DNA of 64,000 nt from Pseudomonas sp. PH1b (GCF_000633395.1 NZ_AYMU01000011.1:248001-312000), one strand, 5' to 3'; positions 26,648-35,933 are shown, counted from the first letter of the stretch. Made by a program: numbers and translations. Notes: generated from the letters alone by a model not told the origin.

Positions 26648-26672
26648 GGGGGGGGCTGCGGCCCCCTCTCTT
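26648..26672 (+). terminator. Rho-independent-like hairpin
   Basis: GGGGGC-TGCG-GCCCCC stem at 26651-26666 followed by TCTCTT, 26 bases after the binding-protein stop and between convergent genes. Confidence 0.6.
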
Positions 26673-26815
26673 GTGCTCGGCATTCACGGGCGGCTCGCTG
26701 CTTGCATCTAGACGCGCTGCTGCCCATCGCAATCCCCTGGCGCAGCCAGGCGCTGAAGGTTGAGCACAGGAGCTGGCGTGCCGAGGGGAGCAGGTGCGAG
26801 TTGAAGCGGGGCGGC

Positions 26816-27763
26816 TCAGGGAGCGGCGCGGTGATGGCTGTGGGTCAGCCAGTCGATGAACAGGGAAAACAGCTCGGCCTGGGAGTTGATGGTCAGCTTG
26901 GTGTAGAGATTCTTGCGGTGCATGCGCACGGTTTCCGGGGAAATCTCCAGCACCTTGGCGGTGGATTTTACCGAGTGGCCGCGCAGGATCAGGTGGGCGA
27001 TCTCACGCTCGCGGACTGTCAGCAGCGGATTGCCGAAGCTCATGAAAGCCGCCTCGATCTGCTGGTTGAGGTTGGCGGGAGCGAAGGCGGGCAAGGAGTC
27101 TCCGGGGGCTTGCCGGAGCCGTTGCTGCATGCCCCCGGCGGTGCCGAAGCGCCGGAGCAGTTCACGTACCAGGGGCTCCACGGCCCGCAGCAGCGCCAGC
27201 GGCTCACGGGAGAAGCGTTCGCCGCTCAGGCCCTGGAACATGCACAGGGAAATCTTGCTCTGCGGGTCGAGGTCGACAATGTAGTAGCTGTCTTCGGCGC
27301 CACCGGTCTTCAGGTAATAGGTCTTGTAGTACTCGCTGCTGAAGAAGTCGTCCGGGGCGATTTCCGAGAGGTGGTAGAAACCTTCGGCCAGGCCGTTCTC
27401 CACCGCCAGGCAGAACGGATCGAGCAGGTAGCCGCGGGAGAAGTAGCGGTTGATGATCTCGTCGCGGTACGCGCCGACGATGCCCTGCTCGAACAGCAGT
27501 TGTGGCGGCAACCCCTTGCGTTCCAGGCTGATCATCATCGACTCGATGGGGGTCAGGGCGGACAGCGCGGCCGCCAGGTACCCGAGGAACGTGCCGTCGT
27601 CGACCTTGTTGAACGCCTGGGACAGGCCGGCATGCCAGGCCTGCAGGCCCTGGAGGGAGAGGGAGGGAGTGAGGGGCGTGGACGGTGGGCTCATGCCCGG
27701 CAGTGTAACTGCCGGGCGCAGGCCAGGTAAGACCCCGCTGGGCGACGCCTGAAACAGGTTCAT
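26816..27763 (-). CDS. LuxR-family transcriptional regulator
   Basis: Regulator of 315 residues. The C-terminus (about 245-305) has the LuxR helix-turn-helix LTVREREIAHLILRGHSVKSTAKVLEISPETVRMHRKNLYTKL. The N-terminal part is a sensor-like region of no clear family. The start at 27763 overlaps the aminotransferase stop (TGATG), which favours translational coupling; an internal ATG at 27694 is the alternative. Probably controls the coupled aminotransferase and putrescine-type binding protein genes. Confidence 0.85.
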   Translation of the reverse strand: MNLFQASPSGVLPGLRPAVTLPGMSPPSTPLTPSLSLQGLQAWHAGLSQAFNKVDDGTFLGYLAAALSALTPIESMMISLERKGLPPQLLFEQGIVGAYRDEIINRYFSRGYLLDPFCLAVENGLAEGFYHLSEIAPDDFFSSEYYKTYYLKTGGAEDSYYIVDLDPQSKISLCMFQGLSGERFSREPLALLRAVEPLVRELLRRFGTAGGMQQRLRQAPGDSLPAFAPANLNQQIEAAFMSFGNPLLTVREREIAHLILRGHSVKSTAKVLEISPETVRMHRKNLYTKLTINSQAELFSLFIDWLTHSHHRAAP

Positions 27764-29178
27764 CAGTCCCGGTACTGCCCGTCACGACGCAGTTCGGCGG
27801 CTGCCTCGAGGATGCACTCGCGCAGGGTGTCGACGATCTCGTCGATCTGCTGGCGGGTGATGATCAGCGGTGGCGACATCACATTCAAGTGGCCGATGGG
27901 GCGCACCAGCAACCCCTTGGCCTGGGCCCGCAGGTGGATGCGCTCGGCGATGTTCAGGGCGTCCGGCAGCAGTGCCTTGCTGTGCTTGTCGGCGACGAAC
28001 TCGACACAGGCCATCAACCGTTTGCAGCGCACGTTGCCCACCAGCGGCAGGTCGGCCAGGGTCTGCAGACGCTGCTCCAGGTAGACACCGACCTCCTCGA
28101 CGTGGGCCAGCAGGTTCTCGCGCTCGATGATCTCGATGTTCTTCAGCGCCGCGACGCAACTCACCGGGTGGCCGCTGTAGGTAAAACCGTGGGTGAAGCA
28201 ACGGCCCTTGCCCGGTTCACCGATAACCTGCCAGATGCGCTCGGAGAAGATGCAGGCGCCCAGGGGCAGGTAGCCGGAGGTCAGGCCCTTGGCGGTGGTG
28301 ATGATGTCCGGCTGCATGTCGAACACCTCTTGCGAGGCGAAGAAGCTGCCCAGGCGCCCGAACGAGGTCACTACCTCGTCGGCCACATACAGCACATCGT
28401 GGCGCTGGCAGATTTCCCACATGCGCCGATGATAGCCCTCAGGCGGAATGATCACCCCGCCGGAGCCCATGATGGGTTCGGCGAAGAAGGCCGCCACCTT
28501 GTCCGGGCCGAGGGTGAGGATCTTGTCTTCGAACTCCGCCAGCAGGAACTCGAGGAACTCGGGCTCGCTCATGCCGGCCGGGGCGCGGTAGTAGTTGGGG
28601 CAGGAGATGTGGTGAAACAGATCACCCATGAAGTCGAACTCGGGCGCTCGGTCGGCGGCCTTGTTGCCGATGGACATGGTCAGGAAGGTCGAGCCGTGGT
28701 AGGCATTGAGCCGTGAGATCACGTGCTTTTTCTGATGCTTGCCGCGACTGTTCTGATAGAACTGCACCAGCCGGTAGGCGGTGTCCACCGCAGTGGAACC
28801 GCCGGTGGTGAGGAACACATGATTCAGGTCGCCGGGGGCCAGGCTGGCGAGCTTCTCGCAAAGTTGAATGGCGCTGACGTTGGCCATGTCGCAAAACGGA
28901 TTGGAGTAGGCCAGTTGCCGCACCTGATTGGCGATGGCCTCGGCCATTTCCTCGCGACCCAGGCCGATGTTGGTGCACCACATGCCACCGACCGCATCCA
29001 GGTAGCGATTGCCGGCGGTGTCATAGATGTAGGCGCCGTCACCGGCGGCGATGTTCAGCGAGCCCTGTTCGCGGTGCTCGTCGAACATGTGGAAACCGTG
29101 CATGTAATGCGCCTTGTCGGCGGCCACCAGTTGCAGGTCATCGAACTGCTGGAAGAAGGCTGGGGGTTGGATAGCCAT
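27763..29178 (-). CDS. Class III aminotransferase (putrescine/omega-amino acid type)
   Basis: PLP-dependent aminotransferase of 471 residues. Seen: GGMWCTNIGLGREEMAEAI, TTGGSTAVDTAYRLVQFY, DEVVTSFGRLGSFF and the lysine motif TTAKGLTSGYLPLGA. Resembles SpuC-like polyamine and beta-alanine:pyruvate aminotransferases. ATG 29178 is used because GAGGTC lies just upstream. It sits between a putrescine-type binding protein gene and a LuxR regulator, supporting a polyamine or related amine as substrate. Confidence 0.9.
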   Translation of the reverse strand: MAIQPPAFFQQFDDLQLVAADKAHYMHGFHMFDEHREQGSLNIAAGDGAYIYDTAGNRYLDAVGGMWCTNIGLGREEMAEAIANQVRQLAYSNPFCDMANVSAIQLCEKLASLAPGDLNHVFLTTGGSTAVDTAYRLVQFYQNSRGKHQKKHVISRLNAYHGSTFLTMSIGNKAADRAPEFDFMGDLFHHISCPNYYRAPAGMSEPEFLEFLLAEFEDKILTLGPDKVAAFFAEPIMGSGGVIIPPEGYHRRMWEICQRHDVLYVADEVVTSFGRLGSFFASQEVFDMQPDIITTAKGLTSGYLPLGACIFSERIWQVIGEPGKGRCFTHGFTYSGHPVSCVAALKNIEIIERENLLAHVEEVGVYLEQRLQTLADLPLVGNVRCKRLMACVEFVADKHSKALLPDALNIAERIHLRAQAKGLLVRPIGHLNVMSPPLIITRQQIDEIVDTLRECILEAAAELRRDGQYRD

Positions 29179-29236
29179 GGGCTTGACCTCGGGTAGAACC
29201 ACTGCGTGGTAAGTCTGTGGAGTTCGGATTGGCGGA

Positions 29237-30337
29237 TCACTTGCCGATCTTCACCATGTTCCAGGTGCGGGTGATCAGCCGGGTGTCGGCAGGCGACTGG
29301 ATCTTCTGGGTGAACAGCCGCGCGCGGGTCCGGGCATCGGGGTAGATCGCCGGGTTGTCACGCACCTCGGGGCTGAGCAGCGCCGTGGCCTTGAGGTTGG
29401 CGTTGGCGTAGCGGATGTAGTCGCTGATCTCGGCCATGACCTGTGGCTGCAACAGGTACTCGATAAAGGCATGGGCATTGGCCGGGTTCGGCGCATCGGC
29501 GGGGATGTAGAGATCATCGAACCAGATCAGCGACCCCTCCTTGGGAATGAAGTAGTCGAGCTTGACCGGCGCCCCGGCTTCATTGGCCCGGGCCTGGGCC
29601 GTGGCGTAGTCGCCGGACCAGGTGGCACTCAGGCACAGGTCGCCGTTGGCCAGTCCATTGAGGTAGCTGGTGGAGTCGAACTTGCGGATGTACGGGCGAA
29701 TCGCCATCAGCGCGTCCTGGGCGGCCTTGAGGTCCTCGGGCGCGGCGCTGTTGGGATTGCGTCCGAGGTAGGCCAGCACCAGCGGCAGAATATCGGTCGG
29801 CGAATCCTGCAGGGTCACTCCGCAATCGGCGAAGCGCGACACCACCTTGGGATCGAACAGCATGGCCAGGGAGCCGATGGGCGCGTCCGGCATCCGCTCC
29901 CTGATCTTCTCGACGTTATAGGTCACGCCATTGCTGCCCCAGGTATAGGGCGCCGAGTACTGCACACCCGGGTCGTAACTCTCCAGGCTGTTGAGCACCT
30001 GGGGATCGAGGTTGTGCCAACTGGGCAGCTGTTGCTTGTCCAGGGGCTGGAACACCCGCGCCTTGATCAGCGGCGGCACCAGCGCCGCATTGAGCACCAC
30101 CAGGTCATAGCCGGAACGTCCGGGGAGCAACTTGCCCTGCACGGTTTCGTAGGAGTCGAAGGTGTCGTAGATCACCTTGATGCCGGTGGCCTGCTCGAAG
30201 CCGGCGAGGGTGTGCTCGCCGATATAGTCCGACCAGTTGTACAAGCGCAGAGTCTTGTCCGCAGACTCCCCGGCCTGCACCAGCATCGTTGCTGCCGCCA
30301 GAACCACGCCAAACACTGCTGGGAACGCTGTACGCAT
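29237..30337 (-). CDS. Putrescine-type ABC transporter substrate-binding protein (PotF/SpuD-like)
   Basis: Periplasmic protein of 366 residues. Signal peptide ends near MLVQAGESAD; then LRLYNWSDYIGEHTLAGFEQATGIKV, the PotF/SpuD hallmark, with YDTFDSYETVQGKLL and LNGLANGDLCLSATWSGDYATA downstream. First gene of a group with the aminotransferase and LuxR regulator. No permease or ATPase gene in the group. Confidence 0.92.
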   Translation of the reverse strand: MRTAFPAVFGVVLAAATMLVQAGESADKTLRLYNWSDYIGEHTLAGFEQATGIKVIYDTFDSYETVQGKLLPGRSGYDLVVLNAALVPPLIKARVFQPLDKQQLPSWHNLDPQVLNSLESYDPGVQYSAPYTWGSNGVTYNVEKIRERMPDAPIGSLAMLFDPKVVSRFADCGVTLQDSPTDILPLVLAYLGRNPNSAAPEDLKAAQDALMAIRPYIRKFDSTSYLNGLANGDLCLSATWSGDYATAQARANEAGAPVKLDYFIPKEGSLIWFDDLYIPADAPNPANAHAFIEYLLQPQVMAEISDYIRYANANLKATALLSPEVRDNPAIYPDARTRARLFTQKIQSPADTRLITRTWNMVKIGK

Positions 30338-30729
30338 ACTTCAATTCCACCTTGAACGTGAGGGAGGAGCCCGGTCGGGCCGTTGGCGTTACTGTCCGCG
30401 AGCGACCGGACACACGCCATAACCCGATCGGGTAGGTGGGTGAAGCGAGGCGAGGGGGAGCTATCGGCCGTGGTTTGTGCAATCATCCAGCCCCCGCTGA
30501 TGACTTCGAGGCGAATCTGTCGCTTTGGCAACCTGTAGAAACAGCCCGACAGAAAAAATCTCGAATAGGAGTTGCCAGGAATGGAAAACACGTCCATAAT
30601 TGCGACCATTCCTCAGCGAGGAAACGGAAAAACTCTTTAAAAATCAAAGAGTTACGAGATTAAGTTGATCTCGTTAGCCGTTCCAGTTTGTACGTGTGCA
30701 GTGTTGTTGTTCAGGCATTGGACATTTGG
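30338..30729. other. 392-base intergenic stretch before tRNA-Cys
   Basis: No coding sequence recognised. It must hold the promoter of the leftward binding-protein gene and, in its AT-rich right half, that of the tRNA-Cys gene. Confidence 0.5.
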
Positions 30730-30803
30730 GGCCGAGTAGCAAAATGGTTATGCAGCGGATTGCAAATCCGCCTACGCCGGTTCGATTCCGACCTCGGCCT
30801 CCA
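30730..30803 (+). tRNA. tRNA-Cys (GCA)
   Basis: 74-base cloverleaf with CCA encoded. Acceptor GGCCGAG pairs with CTCGGCC; anticodon loop TTGCAAA gives GCA; T-arm GGTTCGATTCC. A strong terminator follows directly. Confidence 0.96.
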
Positions 30804-30810
30804 CCCTTGA

Positions 30811-30844
30811 AAACCCCGTAGATTAACGTCTACGGGGTTTTTTA
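30811..30844 (+). terminator. Rho-independent terminator after tRNA-Cys
   Basis: CCCCGTAGA-TTAACG-TCTACGGGG stem followed by seven or more T. Confidence 0.92.
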
Positions 30845-30896
30845 TTGCCTGGAATTTGGGTAATCACTTCCGCAACTCTCCTGTTTTTAGCGCTGA

Positions 30897-31086
30897 GCTG
30901 AAGAGATTTTCCAGAGTAGCGAGGGCGAGGTGCGCCTGTGGATCGAGCAGGGCAGCTTGATTCAGATCAAGGCGTATCACTGCGCATGACGACCCGGTGG
31001 AGCTGAGCGCAGAGCAGGCACTGGAACTGGAACTGGCGACGGTGCAGCAAGAGTTCGCCCGACCGCTGTTTTCGTCAAAGGCATAG
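30897..31086 (+). pseudogene. Frameshifted remnant of a small gene
   Basis: Frame one reads FQSSEGEVRLWIEQGSLIQI and stops at 30987-30989. The next frame continues as DDPVELSAEQALELELATV and ends at 31086. The two parts join into one plausible small protein (a beta strand followed by a VELS-EQALEL helix) if a one-base shift is corrected near 30985. No start codon is left. Its family is not clear to me. Confidence 0.5.
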
Positions 31087-31168
31087 GACGAATGTGCTAG
31101 ATAGCCCTTTGCTACATGTTCAGAGTGGGAAGCTATTGCCTTCAACAATAACGGCAAAGGACCGGCCC

Positions 31169-31732
31169 ATGATCGCTTTTACAAGGCAGCTCTTGCCTGC
31201 TGCATTACTGTGCAGTGCCCTCGCTGTTCAGGCGGGCGAAGTGCAGATGGGCGACTTCTGGGTCGTTCACTACCAGGGCGGCTTGGGCAAGAATCAGGTG
31301 TTCATCGCCGACGGCGACCCCAAGAACATCTTCAATCGCCCAGGTGGCGCGAAATCCTTGGGCGTCTATCAACTGTACGAAGAGCCCGGTAAACCCAACT
31401 TCACCAGTTACGATGTCGAAATCGATTGTGCAAAGAACCGCGTGCGCATCATGGGGGCAGCGGATTTTCGCAGCGTGTTCAATAAGTTTCTCAATGTGAA
31501 GTATTCCAGCCAGTGGCAGAGCAAGCCTGACGCCTGGCTGGCACAAAGTCGTGACTTTGTCTGCAAGCCGACTGAACGCCAGGCCAAGAAGATGGAGCGC
31601 TTGGGTGTAATGTCCGCGTCGCAAATGAGCACGGCAGGGCCGCACTTGTTCGAGGTACTGAACCGCGAGGCCGCCAAGACGGCGATTATGCAGAAGATAG
31701 ATGAAGGGTTTGCGCAGATGTCTGCCAAGTAA
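31169..31732 (+). CDS. Secreted protein of unknown function, paralogue of 34336-34896
   Basis: 187 residues with a signal peptide ending at LAVQAGEV. The mature part starts with MGDFWVVHYQGGLGKNQVF and has YDVEIDCAKNRVRIMG in the middle, a pattern that recalls surface-adhesin-E-like domains (weak similarity by eye). A paralogue with DYWIVY and YEIQYKCKERKVRF in the same places lies on the other strand at 34336-34896. A small lipoprotein gene follows 24 bases later; the same two-gene pair recurs there too. Confidence 0.82.
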   Translation: MIAFTRQLLPAALLCSALAVQAGEVQMGDFWVVHYQGGLGKNQVFIADGDPKNIFNRPGGAKSLGVYQLYEEPGKPNFTSYDVEIDCAKNRVRIMGAADFRSVFNKFLNVKYSSQWQSKPDAWLAQSRDFVCKPTERQAKKMERLGVMSASQMSTAGPHLFEVLNREAAKTAIMQKIDEGFAQMSAK

Positions 31733-31756
31733 CGCGGCCTTCAGGGAGAAGACCTT

Positions 31757-32134
31757 ATGAACCGATTGTTTATGTTGGCCCTGCTCGCCACCTTGCTCAG
31801 TGGCTGCGCATCATTGTCGGCCAGCAGTGCCTGGAAAGATCGCCCGGTGGGCGAACTGATCGACTTCTTCGGTGTGCCAAGGCAGATCATGGTGGCGCCG
31901 GAGGAAGATATGGTCGTGCTCAGATATGTACGTGACAGTAGCTATGTCTCACGTGAAGCAGCGGGTACTTACACGGGGCCGCAGAACGGGCAACTTGTGC
32001 ACGCAGAATACTGGGAAGACGTGCAGCACGCAGGCAGTTGCGAAATCAATGTGTTCGTCAACAGAGCGCGACTGGTGCAGAAGGTGCGAACTAAAGGGCG
32101 TTGTGTAGCGGTCGAGATGGCGCCGGCAGGGTAG
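31757..32134 (+). CDS. Small lipoprotein, paralogue of 33935-34324
   Basis: 125 residues. Lipoprotein signal with lipobox LLSGCASL. The mature part has VGELIDFFGVPRQIM, then SSYVSREAAGTYTG, AEYWEDVQHAGSCEINVFV and KGRC, arranged like BamE/SmpA-type small lipoproteins (fold guess only). The partner at 33935-34324 shares WKGRDAKEAIDFFGPPGRM, TSYVRKEVVG and GCTLSMTVDKARQIK. Confidence 0.83.
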   Translation: MNRLFMLALLATLLSGCASLSASSAWKDRPVGELIDFFGVPRQIMVAPEEDMVVLRYVRDSSYVSREAAGTYTGPQNGQLVHAEYWEDVQHAGSCEINVFVNRARLVQKVRTKGRCVAVEMAPAG

Positions 32135-32179
32135 GAATGGGCCACTGGCGAGGACAGGTACCGATTAACATTTCAATTA

Positions 32180-32407
32180 TCAGTGATGCCAATCAGGCTC
32201 AGCGGCTCGCACGAATAAGTTCGCCGGCACTGTCCAAACCTCCGGACTCGCTCCACCAGCTCCGCCCTTGGACTTTCGGATGCAACTTGGGGCACCAAAC
32301 CAAACTGCGATGTGCTCCTTGGGGACATTTGGATCCCCCTCAATGCCGACCACGACCGCAAGCAGGCCGTCTAGCTCGACTAAGTCACCACGTTGCCAAT
32401 TTGTCAT
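32180..32407 (-). CDS. Hypothetical protein, 75 residues
   Basis: Starts MTNWQRGDLVELDGLLAVVV and ends with a VWTVPANLFVRAAEPDWHH tail. Beta-rich, SH3-like in pattern; similar small proteins occur widely in Pseudomonas without known role. ATG 32407 has AAAGG upstream. A 37-codon frame with GTG start at 32498 (ends 32385) overlaps its start and encodes CGECRACDER, a zinc-knuckle-like motif; I cannot tell whether it is real. Confidence 0.6.
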   Translation of the reverse strand: MTNWQRGDLVELDGLLAVVVGIEGDPNVPKEHIAVWFGAPSCIRKSKGGAGGASPEVWTVPANLFVRAAEPDWHH

Positions 32408-32634
32408 GCGCAGCACCTTTGAAGGTTTCGATTTTCAAGTCAGCTCGTTCGTCGCAAGCGCGACACTCACCACAACTCAAGTCGGGAATGGCTGCCACTA
32501 CCCAGCGATTCCGCCTTTTCTTTCTTCTGCTTAATCTGTCCTACAGCAATCCTATCTTTGCATCTAAAGATATGAATTATAAGTATTTTTTATTTTGTGT
32601 GGCCGATCCATCATCGGGTCGACTGTAACCGACC

Positions 32635-32784
32635 GTGGGCTACATGACGGCTCAAGAGGCCCATCGAGACATCAGCCATTACCTGATGCATAGGTACAAC
32701 TGGATTCGACTGCACCAGTTCAACGATGGGCAGGCCCCGGCTCAGGCCGAGAAAAAACTTAACGTCGTGCCCGGAATTAGTTGA
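32635..32784 (+). pseudogene. Remnant of an IS3-family transposase (OrfB C-terminus)
   Basis: A 50-codon frame without start reads MTAQEAHRDISHYLMHRYNW and then LHQFNDGQAPAQAEKKLNVV. This is the end of an IS3-type integrase-domain transposase (YNxxRPHxxxxGxxP motif with Arg-Pro changed to Arg-Leu). No inverted repeats or OrfA found. Confidence 0.78.
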
Positions 32785-32831
32785 CCACTACAGCGCATGC
32801 TCAACACGGTGTTCGATGAGGGGCTCATGCC

Positions 32832-33875
32832 TTATTTGGACAGCGACAACGGCACACCCCAGATGGGATCCTCCATGCCTTGCTTGCCCAATGGGGTGAT
32901 CTGCATGGGCTGGAGCCTGGACAGCAGTTGCCGGTGCTTCTCGCTCAGGTTGCGTTGCTCAATGAGGTTCTGCGTAAAGCTCATGGGGGCCGGCCAGGTG
33001 TAGACGGTAAGGTTGTCGAGCGGGCACTCGATCTTCTTCGGGTCGATGGCCCGGCACTTCGACTGCTGGTACTTGTAGCCAGGAGTCTTCAGGTGCATGC
33101 GCGGGGCCAGCAGCAATTGTCCGCCCTGGACGGTGAAGCTGGCGAGTGCCTTGTCGACCGGCAGGCGTGCCTGGACCTTGATCGCGGGAACGTCGCGAGA
33201 GTCGGTCTGTTGGTAATAGCCGGCCGGGGATCCTGCCGTGGTCTGAGTATATTGCTGCTCACCCCAGCTCACGCAGGCGCCCGAAGCCCTGAGCACGGCA
33301 GTACAGACACTCTGGGTCTTGGTCTCGCTGCCATAGGTGGCGTCCTTCCAGACCTCTTCCCTGTAGTACTCGCGATACAGCTCGGGGGACAGGTACGCAG
33401 TGCCGTTGGCACCACGGCCCGAACCGGGTGGGCCGTTGCGGGCGCCGACCTGGTCGAGCAATCCTCTGATCTGGTAGTCATCGCCGCCGGTCAGCAGGTA
33501 TTTGCCGGGCGGCAGGATGTGCACCTCGAACGCCTTGAACAGATAGGTTTCGTCAGGCTTTCTCTGCAGGGCATTGGTCTGGAACTTGCGGCCGAAGGTG
33601 ATCTTTGGATCTTTCTCGTATTCCCAGATTACCGTCGGCGTCCATTGAGTCATGGTCAGCGCGTCGCTTAGCGACTTGTGTGGCATCACGTCGGCCACCA
33701 GTACCACCGCCATGTTTCCCTTGAGTGCTGCGTCCATTAGGTCCAGCAACTGCGCGTAACGCGGATCGTCCATGCTGCCGTAGGCACCCGAATCAAGATC
33801 GGACATGCAGCCGGAGAGGGAAAGAGAGAGAAGTAACGCAGCGGGTAGGGCCAAACGCGGCCGAAACGGTTTCAT
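32832..33875 (-). CDS. Lipoprotein of unknown function, 347 residues
   Basis: Lipobox SLSGCMSD after a clear signal peptide. The mature part includes AFEVHILPPGKYLLTGGDDYQIRG and a tail with WPAPMSFTQNLIEQRNLSEKH. No family recognised. Last gene of a leftward group of secreted and lipid-anchored proteins (32832-35644). Confidence 0.8.
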   Translation of the reverse strand: MKPFRPRLALPAALLLSLSLSGCMSDLDSGAYGSMDDPRYAQLLDLMDAALKGNMAVVLVADVMPHKSLSDALTMTQWTPTVIWEYEKDPKITFGRKFQTNALQRKPDETYLFKAFEVHILPPGKYLLTGGDDYQIRGLLDQVGARNGPPGSGRGANGTAYLSPELYREYYREEVWKDATYGSETKTQSVCTAVLRASGACVSWGEQQYTQTTAGSPAGYYQQTDSRDVPAIKVQARLPVDKALASFTVQGGQLLLAPRMHLKTPGYKYQQSKCRAIDPKKIECPLDNLTVYTWPAPMSFTQNLIEQRNLSEKHRQLLSRLQPMQITPLGKQGMEDPIWGVPLSLSK

Positions 33876-33934
33876 GTAGCAATCCTTGAAGGCTATGGGC
33901 GATCGTACTCTGCGGGCTATCTATGTCGGGCCAG

Positions 33935-34324
33935 TCACTGTGGCGCCAGGGCCACGCCGGTGCAGCGGCCACGAATGGAGAAATCCTTGATCTGCCTGGC
34001 CTTGTCGACGGTCATGGAGAGGGTGCAGCCGCTGGTGTGGGTGACGTCGTCCCAATAGTTGGTGTGGACCATCACGCCGCCCTGCATCTCGCTGGAGCTA
34101 CCGACCACTTCCTTCCTCACGTAGGAGGTGTCGCGGTACCACTGCATTCGCACCTGGCTGCGGTCGGCTGAGGGCTGCATGCGTCCGGGCGGGCCGAAGA
34201 AGTCGATGGCTTCCTTGGCATCGCGTCCCTTCCATTGCTGGCCGGCCATGTATTCCGGAAGGGTGGGGATACAGCCGCTCAGCAGCGACGACAGCAGGCC
34301 GAGGGCAAGCAGGTGACGGGTCAT
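33935..34324 (-). CDS. Small lipoprotein, paralogue of 31757-32134
   Basis: 129 residues, lipobox LLSGCIPT. ATG 34324 has AAGGGAG upstream; five codons further upstream overlap the preceding gene. Shared features with the copy at 31757 are the FFGxP segment, SYV-KE, and two late cysteines. Sits 11 bases after the secreted protein gene, mirroring the plus-strand pair. Confidence 0.83.
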   Translation of the reverse strand: MTRHLLALGLLSSLLSGCIPTLPEYMAGQQWKGRDAKEAIDFFGPPGRMQPSADRSQVRMQWYRDTSYVRKEVVGSSSEMQGGVMVHTNYWDDVTHTSGCTLSMTVDKARQIKDFSIRGRCTGVALAPQ

Positions 34325-34335
34325 GACTGCTCCCT

Positions 34336-34896
34336 TCATTGCGGGCTGTTGCCGAGCATTGCGTCGAGGCTTTGCACGGCCTCGCTGTTGGCCTGGATGC
34401 CATACAGTTGCTGGAACATGGCCTGGACGGTTTCGATCATGCGGCTGGTGGCCATCTTGCCCATGGGCAGCATCAGGTTGTTTGCACGGTTTCCCGGTGC
34501 GCAGACGAAGGCGAATGTGCGCTGCAGCCAGTAGTCCTTCGGGGCGATCCAGCCCTGGGCGGTTTTTACGTCCTTCAGGGCGTTGTCAAAGCGGCGCATG
34601 GCCCGGGCGCTGTCGAAGCGCACCTTGCGCTCCTTGCACTTGTACTGGATCTCGTAGGCGGCCAGCACGGGCATGCTCCGGTCTTCGAAGATCTGCATGA
34701 TCATGGCCGACTGGATCCCCTGGGGTTTTTGCAGGATACCGGCCGCGTCGGCGACAAAGACCTCGTTCTGGAAGCGCACGCCCTTGCCGTAGACGATCCA
34801 GTAATCACCCGAGTTTTCGGCGAGGGTGCTGGCGCTGCTGCACAGCAGAGTGAGTGCCAGAAGTATCCGTCTGACATAGAGAAATGGGCTGGCCAT
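34336..34896 (-). CDS. Secreted protein, paralogue of 31169-31732
   Basis: 186 residues with signal peptide ending at SASTLAEN. Mature start GDYWIVYGKGVRFQNEVFVAD; central YEIQYKCKERKVRFDSARA; conserved FVCAPG late. ATG 34896 follows AAGGA; an in-frame TTG at 34947 lacks a ribosome site. Confidence 0.82.
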   Translation of the reverse strand: MASPFLYVRRILLALTLLCSSASTLAENSGDYWIVYGKGVRFQNEVFVADAAGILQKPQGIQSAMIMQIFEDRSMPVLAAYEIQYKCKERKVRFDSARAMRRFDNALKDVKTAQGWIAPKDYWLQRTFAFVCAPGNRANNLMLPMGKMATSRMIETVQAMFQQLYGIQANSEAVQSLDAMLGNSPQ

Positions 34897-35170
34897 GATG
34901 TTTCGATCCTTGAGGGGGCTTGTCCGTGGCAGCAGGTGGCCACTCAAGATAGGAATATAGGGGCGACGGGCCTTGAGGGTCGATTAGGGCAAATGAGCTA
35001 ATGGCACATTGCTGGTATCGGCTGGGCGGGTGGGATCTGCTGCAAAAGCGGGTGGTCCGTGGGCGATTCTTGAGTGATCGACAGCCCCTTCGGGGGCGTA
35101 GGGCCGATCCTGTTTCCGAGTATTGTCTGCTCAAGAGCAGGAGTCGGCCCTGTCTGCCTGGATCAGGCCA

Positions 35171-35644
35171 TCAGCGCTTGTCTTTGCAGTCAATCACGCT
35201 GGCGCCGGTGATGACGTCACGATTGTCGGTGTACAGAGTGATACTGCAGAAGTAATCGAGCACCGTCCGGTTCTCCTCATATCCGGTCTTGCGATAAACC
35301 GCTTCACTCCCCACCGGCATCATGCCACCGACTCCGCCGCCACCAATGCCTACCCAGGTTTGCTGTTGGCCGACGTACTCGACGCCGGTCTGCACGAAGA
35401 CCTTCTCTGGTGTGGTATGGGTCTGCACCCGGTTCCATAGGTAGAAGCCACCACTGCCATAGGAAGAGGGCCCCATGCCCTGGTCGGGTTTGCCGAACAG
35501 TTGGAAGGCGTTCTTGGCCGGCTGGCCAACCAGCTTTTGAGCGGCGACCTGGACGTCATTGGATTCGGTGCGGGTGGTCGAGGTGGCGCAGGCGCTGATG
35601 GCCAGCACCGTGAGGGCAATGCATCCGAGCTTGATTGAAGGCAT
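35171..35644 (-). CDS. Small lipoprotein, third member of the FFGxP-like group
   Basis: 157 residues, lipobox ISACATST. Mature part QKLVGQPAKNAFQLFGKPDQG, a Gly-rich loop GIGGGGVGGMMP, and late CSITLYTDNRDVITGASVIDC. The order (amphipathic helix with FGxP, aromatic strand, Cys-strand-Cys) follows the two lipoproteins at 31757 and 33935, so I take it as a more distant relative. Confidence 0.78.
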   Translation of the reverse strand: MPSIKLGCIALTVLAISACATSTTRTESNDVQVAAQKLVGQPAKNAFQLFGKPDQGMGPSSYGSGGFYLWNRVQTHTTPEKVFVQTGVEYVGQQQTWVGIGGGGVGGMMPVGSEAVYRKTGYEENRTVLDYFCSITLYTDNRDVITGASVIDCKDKR

Positions 35645-35933
35645 GACACAGACTCCTTGTGTTCCTGGATTTTCGGCCAAAGATAATCTGAAAAATATTG
35701 GCATTTCCAGTACGGGGTTGTTTGTCCGGTGGTGGTGGCCTGGCGGGTGGTCGGCCGGGCAGGCGCGACAATGCACCACACTGGCGCAATCGATGACCTT
35801 GGTCTTTGCTGTTCCGGGCTTGGCGGCAGGCGGGTTGATCTGCCTGGCGCCAGGCCTTGCTATGGGCGTGTGCCTGCCCTTGGTGACAGGGGCGGCACCC
35901 ATCGTTGTCGATACCTCGACCAAGGAGGTCAAG

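Noticed and set aside
32385..32498. 37-codon GTG-start frame with CGECRACDER motif
   Set aside because: Interesting cysteine pattern but overlaps the next gene start and has no clear ribosome site; mentioned only in the neighbour entry.
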